Below, piece by piece: positions 1 to 11,009 of a stretch of 64,000 nucleotides of DNA (position 1 is the stretch's first letter; each line of letters starts with the position of its first letter). The stretch comes from Cepaea nemoralis. Taxonomy: Eukaryota; Mollusca; Gastropoda; Stylommatophora; Helicidae. Position numbers and translations under genes: made by a program. Where the stretch lies: assembly GCA_014155875.1 (NCBI GenBank), contig JACEFZ010021372.1, positions 1-64,000 on the forward strand, given 5' to 3'. The notes under the pieces were generated by a model. It made no database searches. It was not told the DNA's origin and saw nothing but the letters and a program-made list of their open reading frames with translations.

Positions 1-1728
1 CCCTAAATAAAACTACAAGGAGGCAACTAGAAACTTCTACAAAAAGTTAAGTGCAACGAGAACCAGGGGAGAAACTTTTGACCCAACTGAAATAATTAAC
101 AGAGAAAATAGAGAACCAATAAGTGAATAAAAACAAATCCTATTAAGATGGAAACAGTACTTCTAACAACTTCTCAACATCCCATCAGATGTCACAGGAA
201 TTCAAGAAACCGACACAGATGCCACCGAAGAACTAGAACCAGACATACTGAAAGAAGAAATTATAGAAACCGTCAGATTAGCCCCATTGAACAAATCACC
301 GGGACAAGATGAAATATAAAATGAACTAATTAAAGCAGCAAGATGAGTAGGAACAGCATAGCTGCATAGACTATTCAACCATGTTTGGGTAGAACACCAG
401 AAACCACGAGACTGGGGAAATGCCATAATTATCCCAATTTGGAAAACCAAATGCAGCAAAAGAGACTGCACACAATACAGAGGCATTTCACTGTTGAGTC
501 ACACTGGGGAAATATTTTGCAAAATTCTTGAGAGAAGATTACGAACTACTTTACAACCCTAGCTAAGCGAAACACAACTTGGATTTAGGAAAAACAAAGA
601 TGCCATTTTTGCTCTTAGACAACTTATAGAAAAATCAGTCGAATTAAATGAAACACTCTACTTAGCCTTTGTCGACCAAGAAAAGGCATTTGATAGAGTA
701 GACAGAAACAAGCTGTGAGAAATCCTTAAACAATATGGAGTTTGTACACATCTAACAAACCTATGTAGAAGCTTATACAACAACAGTGAATGCATAGTGA
801 GAGCAACTGGAGGACACTCAGAACCTTCACCATATGATCCGGAGTACGACAAGGTTATGTCCTGTCCCCATAACATATATAAACAACATATAAAGAAACC
901 AGCCAAACAGAGACCACAAGAACACCGCATGACGAGAACACAGAAGAAGAACCATCTGCAAATCTAACCATTAGAGAACTACTGGTTGTGGACGACCAAG
1001 CACCAATAGCAAAATCAGAAGCTGAATTACAAGACCACGTGAATAGTCTAAATGAAATGTGTAGAGAGCATAACATGAAAATTAGCACAAGTAAAACAGA
1101 GGTAATGACTGTAACTAAAGAAGAAAAAGCAGCAACGATTCACCTAAACGAACATCCCTTGAAACAAGTAAAGAGTTTCAAGTACCTAGGAAGTATAATA
1201 TCATCAAATGGCAAACAAGAAGACGAGATCGAAAATAGATGCAATAAGGCAAACCAACTCATTGGACAAATGGCACCAATACTAAAGAACAAACATGTAT
1301 CAATAACTACTAAGAAAGCACTTTACAACACAATCTTCCTACCAACTCTATGTTACCAATGCCAAACCTGGACAATGACAGAAAAAGAGAAAAGAAAAAT
1401 CACAACAGAAATGAGATTCCTGAGAAGAATACTCAATGTATCAAGAAGAGATAAGATCAGAAATGAAGAAATCAGGACTAAAGTGGGGGTTATATCTGCA
1501 CTAGATTTTATTAGAAGGCAGCAAGTCAAATGGTTTGGCCATGCAAGTAGGTTGCCAACTAACAGTATACCACAACAAGCAATGATGTACAGACCAGAGG
1601 GAAGCAGAGGAAGAGGCCGACCACGTAAACGATGGACGCAGGGAATAACAGAGTCCATGGGCATATCGATACATGAAGCCCATAAGCGGGCACTCTCCCG
1701 CTGTTTATACTTCACCTCGACACCGTAA
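1..1728 (+). pseudogene. LINE-D reverse transcriptase relic (5' truncated by window edge)
   Basis: A degenerate non-LTR reverse transcriptase. Up to about 870 the RT core is readable through several stop codons: motif A (FVDQEKAFDRVD near 670-705) and motif B (GVRQGYVLSP near 841-870). From 988 to 1728 the frame is open for 246 codons, starting in a mutated catalytic box read as VVDDQ where families of this type carry (F/Y)ADD. It continues through the thumb (KYLGSIISSNG) and ends in a basic tail (RGRGRPRKRW), usual for single-ORF RTE/L2-like LINEs. The premature stops and altered catalytic box mean it is dead. A second copy lies on the minus strand at 54230-54945. The LINE assignment is firm; the clade is inferred. 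Confidence 0.8.
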
Positions 1729-2159
1729 AGTACAATAGGAACAAGATGAGATAAGATTTATATATTATTCACTTTTAAAGAATTTTATTTTCATTTTCAT
1801 CCTAAGCCCTCAGTGAAATCAAGTAACTGTACATATGTATTAAGAGATTTTTGTTATCCGTTTATTCGGTTATCCGTCACAGCCCTGGTCCATGATAAAA
1901 AGCCCGCTGTAAAGCAAGCACTGAAGGGTTCTTTTGATCTTCAGAACAGGTCCCCCTTCCCAGAATGCGGAGTGCATTCCTCACAAGACAGCTACAACCA
2001 TGGCATGGAGGCTGGACTTCGGCCGACATTTACCTGAAATGGCGATTACTACCGTGTGGTGATTTGCCTTCACAGAGCAGTCCCTTTCTCAGATGCACTG
2101 CCCTCGCTAGAGGGAAGGCTATAGAGTTGACACGAGACAGTACAAGTTCTAACTCTTAG
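1729..2159. other. no gene recognised
   Basis: Unique-looking sequence between two retroelement relics. It has only short unsupported reading frames and I recognise no repeat. Confidence 0.4.
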
Positions 2160-2945
2160 TTAAGAGATTGGTTCCGATGTTAGTTGAACTGCAGTTACAT
2201 GATAGAACATGTTAATAGTATTACTGTAGAGTCTTGTCCCACTCCGTGTTTCGGTTGTTCCACAGCCAGCACCAGGTCTTTTCGGATGCCACATTATGTT
2301 GTTTCTGTGCCCGCGTCCTTTGATGCCTAACTGTTTTAGCACGTCATACACGGAGTGGAGAGATTAGACCTCTTGCGTCTACCTTTACGGCGAATAGCCT
2401 GACAGTGAACCCTTTCTGTCTCAGACTTGCGACCATGTCACTGTACTTCTCCAACTTTTACGTGTGCCACTCATCGATTCTCGACTTAGATGGAACGATC
2501 AGCTCAATCATCGTTAGCTGCTTGGCCGACGAAGAGTGGAGTACATTGTCAGGTCGCAATCGAAACTGTTGTATCACTGCCAGGTACGCACCACGGCCCT
2601 TCAGATCAACACTCAGCACCCAGTCATCCGCGCCATCGAAGATGGACGGTAAGTCAGCAGCGCAGTCTTCCTTGTCTATACGCTGCTGCCCAGCGCAGTC
2701 TTCCTTGTCTATACGCTGCTGCCCAGCTCTGACGAAGTAAATCAATTTTGGCTACGTCGCCTTGGGAGCCCTGGTCAGTAAACAAGTTCCCGTCCCAACG
2801 AAGATACGAACATATGACCACCGGGTGGGGAGACAAGAGTCTCACATTACTCATGTATGTATGTACTTTGAGACCACTATTCCTGATACTAATAAACACT
2901 GCATGAGTAAGTGATTTCTGGCTTTGCTTGTTGTTACTCAACTTT
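2160..2945 (-). pseudogene. relic of a retroelement-type C-terminal domain with a PD-(D/E)XK-like signature
   Basis: On the minus strand two overlapping frames (2941 down to about 2460, then 2351 down to 2160) read as one protein split by frameshifts and a stop. The core has the order LPSIFDGADDW, then RPDNVLHSSS, then MIELIVP, resembling the D...(I/V)EL...P pattern of a nuclease-like domain found at the C terminus of many invertebrate retroelement or repeat ORFs. Further on, a KYSDMV block and a VDARG block follow in the other frame. A 33-bp in-frame tandem duplication adds 11 residues before the core. Similarity is by eye; a nuclease activity is inferred from the family, and this copy is broken. 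Confidence 0.45.
2660..2725. repeat. 33-bp tandem duplication, two identical units
   Basis: Two head-to-tail units beginning GCGCAGTCTTCCTTG at 2660 and 2693. They add 11 codons to the minus-strand relic around them. Confidence 0.9.
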
Positions 2946-4139
2946 GAAACTTCAGTTCCACCTCTGCAATCAAACAGCTAATTCTCATACAGTAGGTTTT
3001 CCCATGTTCTGTTAAGCGCGACCACATCTGGTGATTCTAGACGTTCCCTTGTGAACCACCGCAACCCCTAAATGTAGTCTCAGCTATGCTTTTGCTGCTT
3101 TTTTGCACTTATTTGCAAAACATTGATCTCTGCGTCTGGTAACCTGCAACTCGTAGTGGAGTTCGTTGTAAGGTATGTACTCTGTGTCTGTGTTTATTAT
3201 CTCTCAATTTTTCCAGGAGTTACACGTGCCTAAAATGTTTATATTTTCTACAGAAGGGACGTCAAATCTATCAGAACATCTTCGTCTATTGACACTTTGA
3301 TTGCCTTCTCCCTCAACCTAGCCAGTTTTAGCAACTGTACTGACTGTTTTCTTTATGTACAAGAATTCAAATAACTAAAACGATGAGAGTGGTTTCTGAT
3401 CAAAGTTGGGGAAATAAAGGCCATTTCTATTGGTAGTCGTTGCTCTGTATTCAAGATTAGGATAGACCTCTTACCTTCCAAGGGATTACAACTGGGGACC
3501 CCGTATATGACATTAGAATTCTGTTCTGTTCATTGGTTATATAAAAATATGAAGCTTGGGGGGGGGGGGGGGAGATCTTTATTTTGACGTAACTAAATCA
3601 CATTGATTGAGGCCTGTGTGGCGGGTAAACTCCAGAACAGGTAATAAAACCGATACTGTCACAGCTGTTAAATGCTAAGAATTTCACGTGAACTAGGTCA
3701 CGGTGTCCTCATCATTTATTGTTTGTCAGTTCAAGCACCTGTTATACAACTTGGTGTGTCGAAGCGATTCGGCAATCAGGCATCCTTATTTTCTTTAACG
3801 GTGTTCTAAAAGGTTAAAGGCCAGAGAATCAACCGCATTGCACCGCGTTAATCCGATCCGGCTTGGTCTCTCTCCGCAGAACGGCAAGCAGCCTGCTAGA
3901 GCATCGCATAAAGTGCGAACTCTTTAGCTCCAGCGATGACTTCCCACAAAGTCACAGAAAAAATTGCAAGAGTGATATGAACGACGAAGCCCGAAAACGA
4001 ACCCAATATCTTCTGATAGGCAAGGCATAAGAGTTGAGCACCTCGTCACTAAAATCTTCGACCTTATTTTAAGACAGCTATTCAAATAACGCAAATTACT
4101 GAAGGCATCATTTTCTAGAAAATCACACACAATCAATAA
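2946..4139. other. no gene recognised; G-run at 3559-3572
   Basis: About 1.2 kb with no supported gene. It contains a homopolymer G tract near 3559-3572 and nothing else I can identify. Confidence 0.4.
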
Positions 4140-4186
4140 ATGCTGGGGTTGATTGAGACGTCCTGCAAGGACATGGAACTAGCTTT
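4140..4186 (+). mobile_element. possible SINE-A 3' tip
   Basis: About 45 bases match the 3' domain of SINE-A (TGCTGG.GTTGA.TG.GACGTCCTG.AAGGA.ATG..ACTA), which is better preserved at 55015-55253. Upstream homology is not evident. Confidence 0.4.
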
Positions 4187-5100
4187 TATTGAGATCACAC
4201 TGTGACTTCCATGTCTTTGGTGACTGAACATTGACGATAAATTAAAGCGATGACGATAAATTAAAGCGATGGCTGTTTTCAGAGTGCTTACCTTATTATA
4301 TCTTATCCTATGGCCGAAAAAGTACAAATAGGTCTTTACTTTATCGTTTGCACACTTCACATACCCACAGCAGTTCCCTGCGACATGTAAGTTGTTTGTT
4401 TTTTTTGTTGTTTTTTTTTAAATCTAAACAACTACCGCCTGCATAGCAATGACACATAGTTTGCTAGTAGGTGTGTGTACAAACGCCCATGTTCAGCTGT
4501 CAAACACAGCTCGTAGTTTCAAGTAATCGGTTTAAAACAAAGCACAGTGTGTACATTTTATATAAGGATAGTTATGCTGTCGATTACACACGTTCTGAGT
4601 GTGTAAGTTGTAACTTTGAAGTAACCCTCATTTCTAATATATAGTGCTCCGGTGCTTACAGTAATACTTTCTCGCGGATTCTATAAAATGAATGGACGTA
4701 ATCAAAATGCGATCTCTCTCGTGATGGAAAGGGAGTCTGGATAGACTGAACATGGCGTCATGCGAATGCCACGCTGTACACATCTTGCACAATGGTTGAA
4801 TTTGTTCACTTTTTCAAATCTCATGACTGGCTGTCTGTAACATTTCCGCTGTGGAACATGACTAATTGTTACAACGCCCATAATATATTCATCAAACGGC
4901 AGTTTGTCTTGGTAGCCATCCATCACAATAACAGGTTAACTTAGTCATTACGAAAGATCTTTTACAACGTGTTTAGTAGTCTGTATGTGTATCGACGTAA
5001 CCGCCAAGTTTATTGCCATCTGGCGTGGTCCATGCAGGGAAATAGATTCCCGTGAATCAAGAGGTTAGGAGCTGGCGGGTTAAGAAAACCTGATAATAAT
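4187..5100. other. no gene recognised; 19-bp tandem duplication at 4233-4270
   Basis: Intergenic-looking sequence. The only structure I see is a perfect 19-bp direct duplication (GACGATAAATTAAAGCGAT at 4233 and 4252) and some T-rich runs near 4400. Confidence 0.4.
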
Positions 5101-5142
<42 letters not shown>

Positions 5143-5171
5143 AAGTTAGTTAGTTAGTTAGTTAGTTAGTA

Positions 5172-5203
<32 letters not shown>

Positions 5204-5254
5204 GTTGGTTGGTTGGTTGGTTGGTTGGTTGGTTGGGTGGGTGGGTGGGTTGAT

Positions 5255-5285
<31 letters not shown>

Positions 5286-5327
5286 TTGGTTGGTTGGTTG
5301 GTTGGTTGGTTGGTTGGTTGGTTGGTC
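5101..5327. repeat. compound tetranucleotide array GTTA-GGTT-GGGT-GGCT-GGTT
   Basis: Unbroken tetranucleotide register with successive unit changes: GTTA to about 5200, then GGTT, GGGT, GGCT and GGTT again to 5327. It abuts the repeat at 5328-5723. Read on the minus strand this is a TAAC-type tail, so it may be an expanded retroelement 3' tail. Confidence 0.9.
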
Positions 5328-5723
5328 GCGGTTCCACCTTCACGGCAAAGGGTAGTCCCCATAATGCTCCTTTCCTGTGCCAGTGAACATCACACAAAAT
5401 GCTCCTCACTGCCCCATGTGAACAGTGGAGCAGACAGGAGTCTCAACAAACCAACAGACCGCATAGGCACACTATGCATAAGGCCGCTACCTAACTGTCA
5501 ACACAATAGTTCGCGACGAAACATACAGTTCATCGTCGATGGAAGCGGCAGTCACCAGAAAACCAGCAGGCAACATTACTGCATAAGGCAAACCCAGTTA
5601 GTTCAGCCATCGGCCGGTCGCCATTTTTCATTAATATGCAGTTTCCAATACAAACAACCTCGGAGAGATGTAAAAGCACTCTACACGAAATCCACAGCTC
5701 ACGGTGTCGATCCACGCACATAA
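5328..5723 (-). repeat. interspersed repeat G, copy 1
   Basis: About 400 bases recur at 40865-41280 with substitutions and small indels. Shared blocks include AAAATGCTCCTCACTGCCCC and ACAGTTCATCGTCGATGGAA. Both copies are bordered on the left by GTTA units, consistent with a minus-strand element ending in a TAAC tail. No coding capacity is recognised; it may be a LINE 3' UTR or a SINE. Confidence 0.7.
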
Positions 5724-5734
5724 CTCAGTAGCTT

Positions 5735-5980
5735 GGCGACGGAACCGAATAATAGTATAACTGGAAACTCCTTTCTCTGAAACCTACATGGCAAATGAAA
5801 TATAGAGATCTAAATCCACAGAAAGAAGAATATAGAGAAGGGGATGAATCATATGGGGAGGACATGGAAGGGGCTACAGATGATGGAAAACGATATGACG
5901 GCTTGGGTGGGTTGAGGGCTTGTTCTCCAATGGGAGAATGACAATGACAGAAGAAAAAGAATAAGAATACATTTGTCATT
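5735..5980 (+). pseudogene. weak LINE C-terminal relic
   Basis: The plus strand reads a short degraded segment ending TAWVGLRACSPMGE (frames mixed), resembling the final W..L...CP tail of L2-like LINE ORFs, followed by an A/G-rich end. Support is by eye only. Confidence 0.3.
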
Positions 5981-6258
5981 ATGTTGTCAAACTTACTTAT
6001 CCCATTGACTGCTAATCTGACATCCAGGCACTGAAAGTGTTACTATCTTCGTAATGTGCTTATCTACAAACTGCATCAATACCCTTTCTTGCAATAACTG
6101 CTTGTAAACATCACAATCAATTAGCAGGTCTTGGCAGAGCAACGCTCTTATTATAACCCACTCAGAATATTCTCCATTCCTGTCCAATTCTCCTGTCTCG
6201 TGCATTCTCATGCGTGTCTCAAATGTCCTAAATCAACCCTCAGTCCCTGTCCCTTCTA

Positions 6259-7032
6259 CGAGGGTAGGTCAGGAAGTTATGCACAACAATAAGTATCTCT
6301 TTTACCGTTAATAACATACAAATGACATTTAGTCACAATGTTCATGCACATGTTCAGCAAACATTTCTACTTCTCAACATAATCCCCATCAACTTTAACG
6401 GTTTTACGCCATCTTGAAACAAGAGCATGTATCCCAGATCTGTACCACATTTTGTCCTGTTCTCGTAGCAATTTCTTCACTGCATTAATCACTCCCTCGT
6501 TGTCTTCAAACTTTGTCCCACAGGTTAGCATTTTTAAGTGGACCGAAACGATGGAAATCAGATACTGTCAGATCTGGACTGCAAGGTGGACGGGTCAGTA
6601 CATTCCACCACATTTTGTCAATTGTCTCCCTTGTTTGCAAACTTGTATGGGAACGCGCGATGTCGTGAAGGCGAAGCTGTTCAGCTCTACATCTCCACTT
6701 GCAGAAACAAAAACGTTCTGTGCCCAGATACTAACTGTGCTTCTATTGACTGGAAAAAATGCCATAAACAGCACACAAACGTTTGTGAATGTTAACAACA
6801 GTTTCTTTCTCTGCAATCAAAAATTCTATAACAATCATCTGCTTGTAATGTATATCATTAATATCTGCCATTTCAGCGGTTTTGTGTCGCAGTTAGAACT
6901 GGTTTACAGAGAGTGCAATTTGGTATACGCCTTCAAGAGATTATAAACCGAAATTGATGCAAATGTAATGCTTATATCTTTATTATTAGCTGATATAATA
7001 ATTGGGGTGCATAACTTTCTGACCTGCCCTCG
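6259..7032 (-). mobile_element. mariner element relic 1, internally deleted
   Basis: Terminal inverted repeats are clear: the left end reads CGAGGGTAGGTCAGGAAGTT and the right end, reverse-complemented, CGAGGGCAGGTCAGAAAGTT. The left end is preceded by TA, the target duplication of this superfamily; the right flank now reads AA. At 774 bp it is much shorter than a full mariner (about 1.3 kb), so it has lost the middle. LINE-A copy 1 sits 8 bases beyond its right end. Confidence 0.85.
6367..6871 (-). pseudogene. mariner transposase relic with central deletion
   Basis: The minus strand starts MADINDIHYKQMIVIEFLIA (helix-turn-helix region), then jumps, with frame changes, to the catalytic end: HDIARSHTS, then PPCSPDLTVSDFH, where intact mariners usually have HDNARPHT and YSPDLAPSD. 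It finishes GIHALVSRWRKTVKVDGDYV before the stop at 6367-6369. The last two aspartates of the DDD triad are present; the region of the first is deleted. It cannot encode a working transposase. Confidence 0.8.
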
Positions 7033-7058
7033 AACGTGTAACCGTGTCAATCAATCAA

Positions 7059-8750
7059 TCATGTGCCATGCCGGAAAGCGTGGGCGGTCATGACTCGCCA
7101 TTTCACTCGATCACCAGTGTCGTGGAACAGCTCAGTGTTCCTGTCTCGTCCATGCCATGTGGCCAAGCCATCCATGTATTTTCCTCTCGGTCTTCCTCTT
7201 GGTCTGTTCCCTTCGATCTTGCCAGTTGTCACCAAGTTCCCCAATCCAATTCTTCTCATAACATGTCCAAAAAATTTTGACTGTCTACGTCTAATTTCTC
7301 TAATCAGTTTACGATGTTCATGGGACGCAGAGGTGTTTCCAAGGCACCAGGGCCGGGTTATATACTGGCCAAGCCCTATTGCCCGGCCCTTTCGTCGAGC
7401 GCCCGGGGCAACGGGTCCCTTCGGGGGTCCTGGCTAAAGTAGAGGACGCCGATTCCCCCGAAGTCGGAGATTTTCCTGCCTTTTAGGGGGAAAAAAACCC
7501 ACCGTCTGCACCCCAAAAATAGCCCATGGGACAACGGAACTCACGCAAAACTCAGGTCCGGGTTTTGAAAATCACACTGATTTTTGGACAACAGGATGCC
7601 TTCTTTCCAAACATAAAGGATTTCGCGTTGGAGCTAAAGCCAACGAAACACAAGCAAGCAAGCAAACGATGTTCATTTGTCCCCGGGAGTACTTGGTCTT
7701 TGGGTTTTTTCGTCTGTAAATGGTATTTTTTGCATTTTCCTCAGAAACCACATTTCTGCAGCCATCGGGTTTTTTTTCAGTTTGGGGACTGTCATTGTCC
7801 AATTTTCACACCCAAACCCAAAAAAAAACAGGCTCTATGTATCCCCTCAACACTCTTTTTCTCTTTTCAATTGACATTTTTTATTGGTCAGAATGTTTTT
7901 CATCTTGCTAAATGCTACTTTCGCACATTCTTGTTCTAATCTCTTCAAGGCATCTCCCATCCGATGTTATGACTGTTCCAAGATAATTGTACCGATTCAC
8001 TTGTTGAAGAATATTTCCATTTACTTGTATATTACATTGTGGCACTTCTTTCTTCCTAGTGACGACCATAACCTGAGTCTTTTTAAAATTTAATTCTAAC
8101 CCCAGTTGCTCACTGTGTACAACAACCGCATCTACTAATTGTTGCAGGTCCTGCGCATTGTCTGCAATTAATACTGTATCATCTGCATATCTAATGTTAT
8201 TGATGTTTCGTCCTCCAATGCTGATTCCATTTATATCCTCTACATTTCTGAAAATATTTTCACTGTATAGGGAAAAAAGATCTGGAGACATCACACATCC
8301 CTGCCTAACACCTCTCTTAATTGGCTGATACTGTCCCACTTCATTATCAATCCTTATTGCAGCTTGTTGTTTCCAATATATGTTTTTTATAAGTCTAATG
8401 TCTTTCCCATCAATTTGTAGATCTGCAAGCATATCCACCATGTTGACATGTCTAACTCTATCAAACGCCTTTGTATAGTCAATAAAGCAAAGATGTATAT
8501 CCTTGTTTACTTCTATAGCACATTCAATAACTGTTCGCAGCATATACACAGCATTTACTGTACCCTTTCCTTCTACAAACCCGCATTGTTCTTCCCCTAT
8601 TTCAGGTTGTATCTTCTTCCTCATTCTTTGCATGATATTTCGTAGCAAATTCTTTGTGATGTGACTCATTATACTAATTGTTCTATGTTGTTCACATTCC
8701 AAGGTTCCTGATTTCTTTGGGATTGCAATAAATACAGAGTTACATAATTC
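7059..8750 (-). pseudogene. LINE-A reverse transcriptase, copy 1 (broken)
   Basis: The best frame runs 8702 to 7908: QCGFVEGKGTVNAVYMLR, motif A CFIDYTKAFDRVRH, motif B KRGVRQGCVMSP, and catalytic RYADDTVLIADNAQ. It then passes KTQVMVVTRKKEVPQ and YNYLGTVITSDGR before the frame is lost. The basic C terminus (HVMRRIGLGNLVTTGKIEG) is read only in another frame near 7059-7259. All RT catalytic residues are intact, but frameshifts and the nested insertion separate the thumb and tail. Confidence 0.85.
7322..7665 (+). mobile_element. 344-bp insertion with AAGC tail, family unknown
   Basis: It interrupts LINE-A copy 1. An 11-bp target duplication ACGATGTTCAT lies at 7311-7321 and 7666-7676, and the insert ends in AAGCAAGCAAGCAA. 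A target duplication plus tandem-repeat tail marks a non-LTR or SINE-type insertion in plus orientation. The 5' half is GC-rich and I see no confident tRNA promoter or coding region. Confidence 0.75.
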
Positions 8751-8757
8751 ACCGTGT

Positions 8758-9190
8758 AGTCCATTAATAATCTCTCCAAACCACCGTCACGTTTAATATG
8801 GCCACGGTATATCAGTTTATTACACATAGTCAAATTTGTGTGGGTATGTTATGAGAGAACTATGTGACAGCTAGCAAGACTGAGAGGAAAAGAACAGGGG
8901 AAAGAAAAGAACAGGGGAAAGGCAGAGAAGTAAATATCTGGATAGATTGACCTAATGGCATGGTCGGGACAAGAACATAGAGCTGACTCACGACTCTGGT
9001 GATCGTGTGAGCTGGCGAAACATGACAGCCAACGTTTACCGGCACGACGCATGATGATGATTATTTCAGTTTCAGAAACACGATACTATGTATGAGTCAG
9101 TTTTCTCGATGTTCAGATCTTGTAAAGTGTCAGTAATTTTATTTTTCTTAATCCATCGTATTTTAGTTGCTTACAGTATGAGAAACGTTG
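8758..9190. repeat. interspersed repeat H, copy 1, split by a LINE tip
   Basis: The blocks 8775-8818 (TTTAATATGGCCACGGTAT) and 9062-9190 align with 48260-48390 (AAATATGGCCACGATATTTC, then CACGATGCTATATATGAG). They are contiguous in the 48-kb copy, so the sequence between them here is an insertion. Nature unknown. Confidence 0.5.
8819..9061 (+). mobile_element. LINE-A-related 3' tip (subfamily A') with GAT tail
   Basis: 243-bp 5'-truncated insertion. The last part encodes a degraded version of the LINE-A C terminus (HDSGDRVSWRNMTAN) and ends in GATGATGAT. An 11-bp target duplication with one mismatch (TATATCAGTTT at 8808-8818, TATTTCAGTTT at 9062-9072) brackets it. The tail differs from the GATT tail of LINE-A, so it is a separate subfamily. 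Confidence 0.7.
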
Positions 9191-10009
9191 ACTCGGGATA
9201 CCTCCACATAGCCTAGCACATGGCGAATAGTGACAAGCGTTCAGAAATTCATTATTGTGGTGTCCGTTTATTTTTTTAACTTTCAGCTGTTAGTGTGAAT
9301 TTCTGTAAAGCTCCGTGGTCCAGTGGCTTTTGAAAGCTTAGCTAAATTACATCTCTTGATTGCTGCTCCGCATCACCGTGAATGTGAGCGAACAGACCAC
9401 AAATAGTGTGTTTAGAGTAACTTGTTTTTGTTTTGTTTTTTAATATTTTTTTTTTTGTTATTTTATTGTCTTATACGATCTTCATGTACAACACAGTTTA
9501 ATTTAACTATTGGATTTGAAAAAAAATCTTTCATGATCCTTTCCATCTTTCACCATCTGATATTTCCACCTTTCTATGTATCCACTCTCTACTCCTGTCC
9601 ACCACCTTTCTATTATTCTGTGGTTGTGTGGCTATTCATTGCATGCCATTTCTATGAGGCTGAAGGTTGACCTTTCTCCATCAATTCCCTTTTTGTTGGA
9701 CCTTTCCTAACACTCCCTGTACTGTGTCACTTTCGGTCATTTGACCTTTCTTACTCATGGCACACATATTGATTCTTGTGTTAGAAGACAGAATATGGTA
9801 CATTTTAGAATGTTCCAAGGATCCTAGTACTCTTGCCAAGTGCTATTTTGTGTGGTATATTGTTTCATGTATCGTTCTGTTAACATATTGGTTTTGTTTT
9901 CATTTGCTACAAGAAGGATGTCTAGCCGCAGCGTCCATTATGTCACTTGTCATGACCTTCTTATACCCTTTCTACGTTCGTTTTTTCAATTGCTTTTTAG
10001 GGCTTGATA
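9191..10009. other. no gene recognised; hydrophobic 131-codon frame begins at 9757
   Basis: The only notable frame is 9757-10152 on the plus strand, rich in aromatic and aliphatic residues with two possible membrane segments. I recognise no domain, and its end overlaps a repeat shared with 12085-12180. Probably chance. Confidence 0.3.
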
Positions 10010-10150
10010 AGCGAATTCGCCTGATAGAAATTAGTGAATATCGCAGACTGGCTTTCAAATCGCCACGTGCCATCTCCGCGATGCAGGCTGGTTGTAAGAT
10101 ATCTCTTCCAGCTGTGATTTCTCCAGACAGCAACAATTTAGTCGCGAATT
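10010..10150 (+). repeat. repeat shared with 12085-12180
   Basis: The block TAGAAATTAGTGAATA, followed by CAGAC.GG.TTTCAAATC and GTGCCATCTCCGC, recurs at 12100-12160 just ahead of a SINE-K. Here it ends in a different, short 3' part. Possibly a SINE-K relative. Confidence 0.45.
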
Positions 10151-10287
10151 AAAGCTGATCGCCAGCGTAACAATGTCGTTACCTAATATGTATGAAGTCG
10201 TGTAACTTCGAAGGGCATTACTCTTATATCATAGTAAACAAATCTATTCACATCAACAAGAACCTGTACTCATGCGCCTCCAGTACA

Positions 10288-10424
10288 GATTTACAAACTG
10301 GGAGAATGACATACATATTCGAGTAGCACCACTCACTGACAGGGCTACCTTCTATCTCCAGCCTTTCCCTCAACTACAGTTTTGCAAACTGGAATAATGA
10401 CATACTCGAGAAGCACAACTCACT
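10288..10424. repeat. diverged direct duplication of about 50 bp
   Basis: Two similar segments, 10288-10341 and 10373-10424, share AAACTGG.A.AATGACATAC followed by TCGAG.AGCAC.ACTCACT. Confidence 0.6.
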
Positions 10425-10442
10425 GGTGTAGTGTGAATTCAT

Positions 10443-10999
10443 TCATTCAGTAGCATGTCCTTTGCAGAACCTCGCTCCCATAACAACCTTCCGGAAAACC
10501 TCTCGATCATGAGCAAGATGTCCCGCGTCTGATACACCCATCTGGAGATCATCCGCCACATCCTGCACCCATCTTCTCTTTGGCCTTCCTCTTCCTCTCT
10601 TCCCAGGCATATACCCTTCCATTATTGTTCTCTCCAAAGTTTCGTGACGTTTCAAGTGACCAAAATGCTTCAATTTTCTTTGTTTTATCGTCTTTAATAG
10701 CCAACCCTCCTCAATATTCAACTCTTGAAGTAGGGATGCATTTGTTCTTTTCTTTACCCAAGATATTCTTAGAACTCGTCTATAACATTTATATTCAAAG
10801 GCGTTTATGCGCTGTTCAGCTTGTTTAGTAAGTGTCCATGTCTCACAGGCGTATGTTGCAATGGGAAAGATGCATGCTCTTAAAAATCTAATTTTTGTAG
10901 TTGTCCCACTCCATAATTTATTCAGCTGCTTTAGTCTTTGAAGAGCAATGGATAGTCGCCCTCTAATTTCTTTCATTGTGTCACCGTTGTTGGTAATCA
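10443..10999 (-). pseudogene. LINE-F C-terminal RT relic with AATG tail
   Basis: An open 185-codon minus-strand frame from the RT thumb to the end: ITNNGDTMKEIRGRL, then FPIATYACETWTLTKQAEQR, then GHLKRHETLERTIMEGYMP, then GKRGRGRPKRRW, ending GARFCKGHATE. The tail (plus strand ATTCATTCA at 10437-10447) is AATG-type. It is 5' truncated at about 11000, so no catalytic RT motif is present. Another copy is at 61892-62812. The coding end here resembles the 3' domain of SINE-A. Confidence 0.8.
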
Positions 11000-11009
11000 C
11001 AGTATGAAT

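Larger units (their letters stand above)
7048..8750 (-). mobile_element. LINE-A copy 1 (RTE-like non-LTR retrotransposon), 5' truncated
   Basis: Minus-strand copy ending in a GATT-repeat tail (reads CAATCAATCAATC on the plus strand at 7048). A 7-bp target duplication ACCGTGT flanks it at 7041-7047 and 8751-8757. It lacks the endonuclease and the N-terminal part of the RT. An unrelated 344-bp element is inserted at 7322-7665. The region 7680-7860 differs from the other copies by many homopolymer expansions, which may be sequence-quality damage. Confidence 0.85.

Noticed and set aside
6452..6946. 164-codon plus-strand frame
   Set aside because: Antisense of the mariner relic, whose minus strand carries the recognisable transposase motifs.
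9757..10152. 131-codon hydrophobic frame with a faint resemblance to a voltage-gated channel S1 segment
   Set aside because: The match is a few scattered residues, no exon borders fit, and its end overlaps an interspersed repeat.
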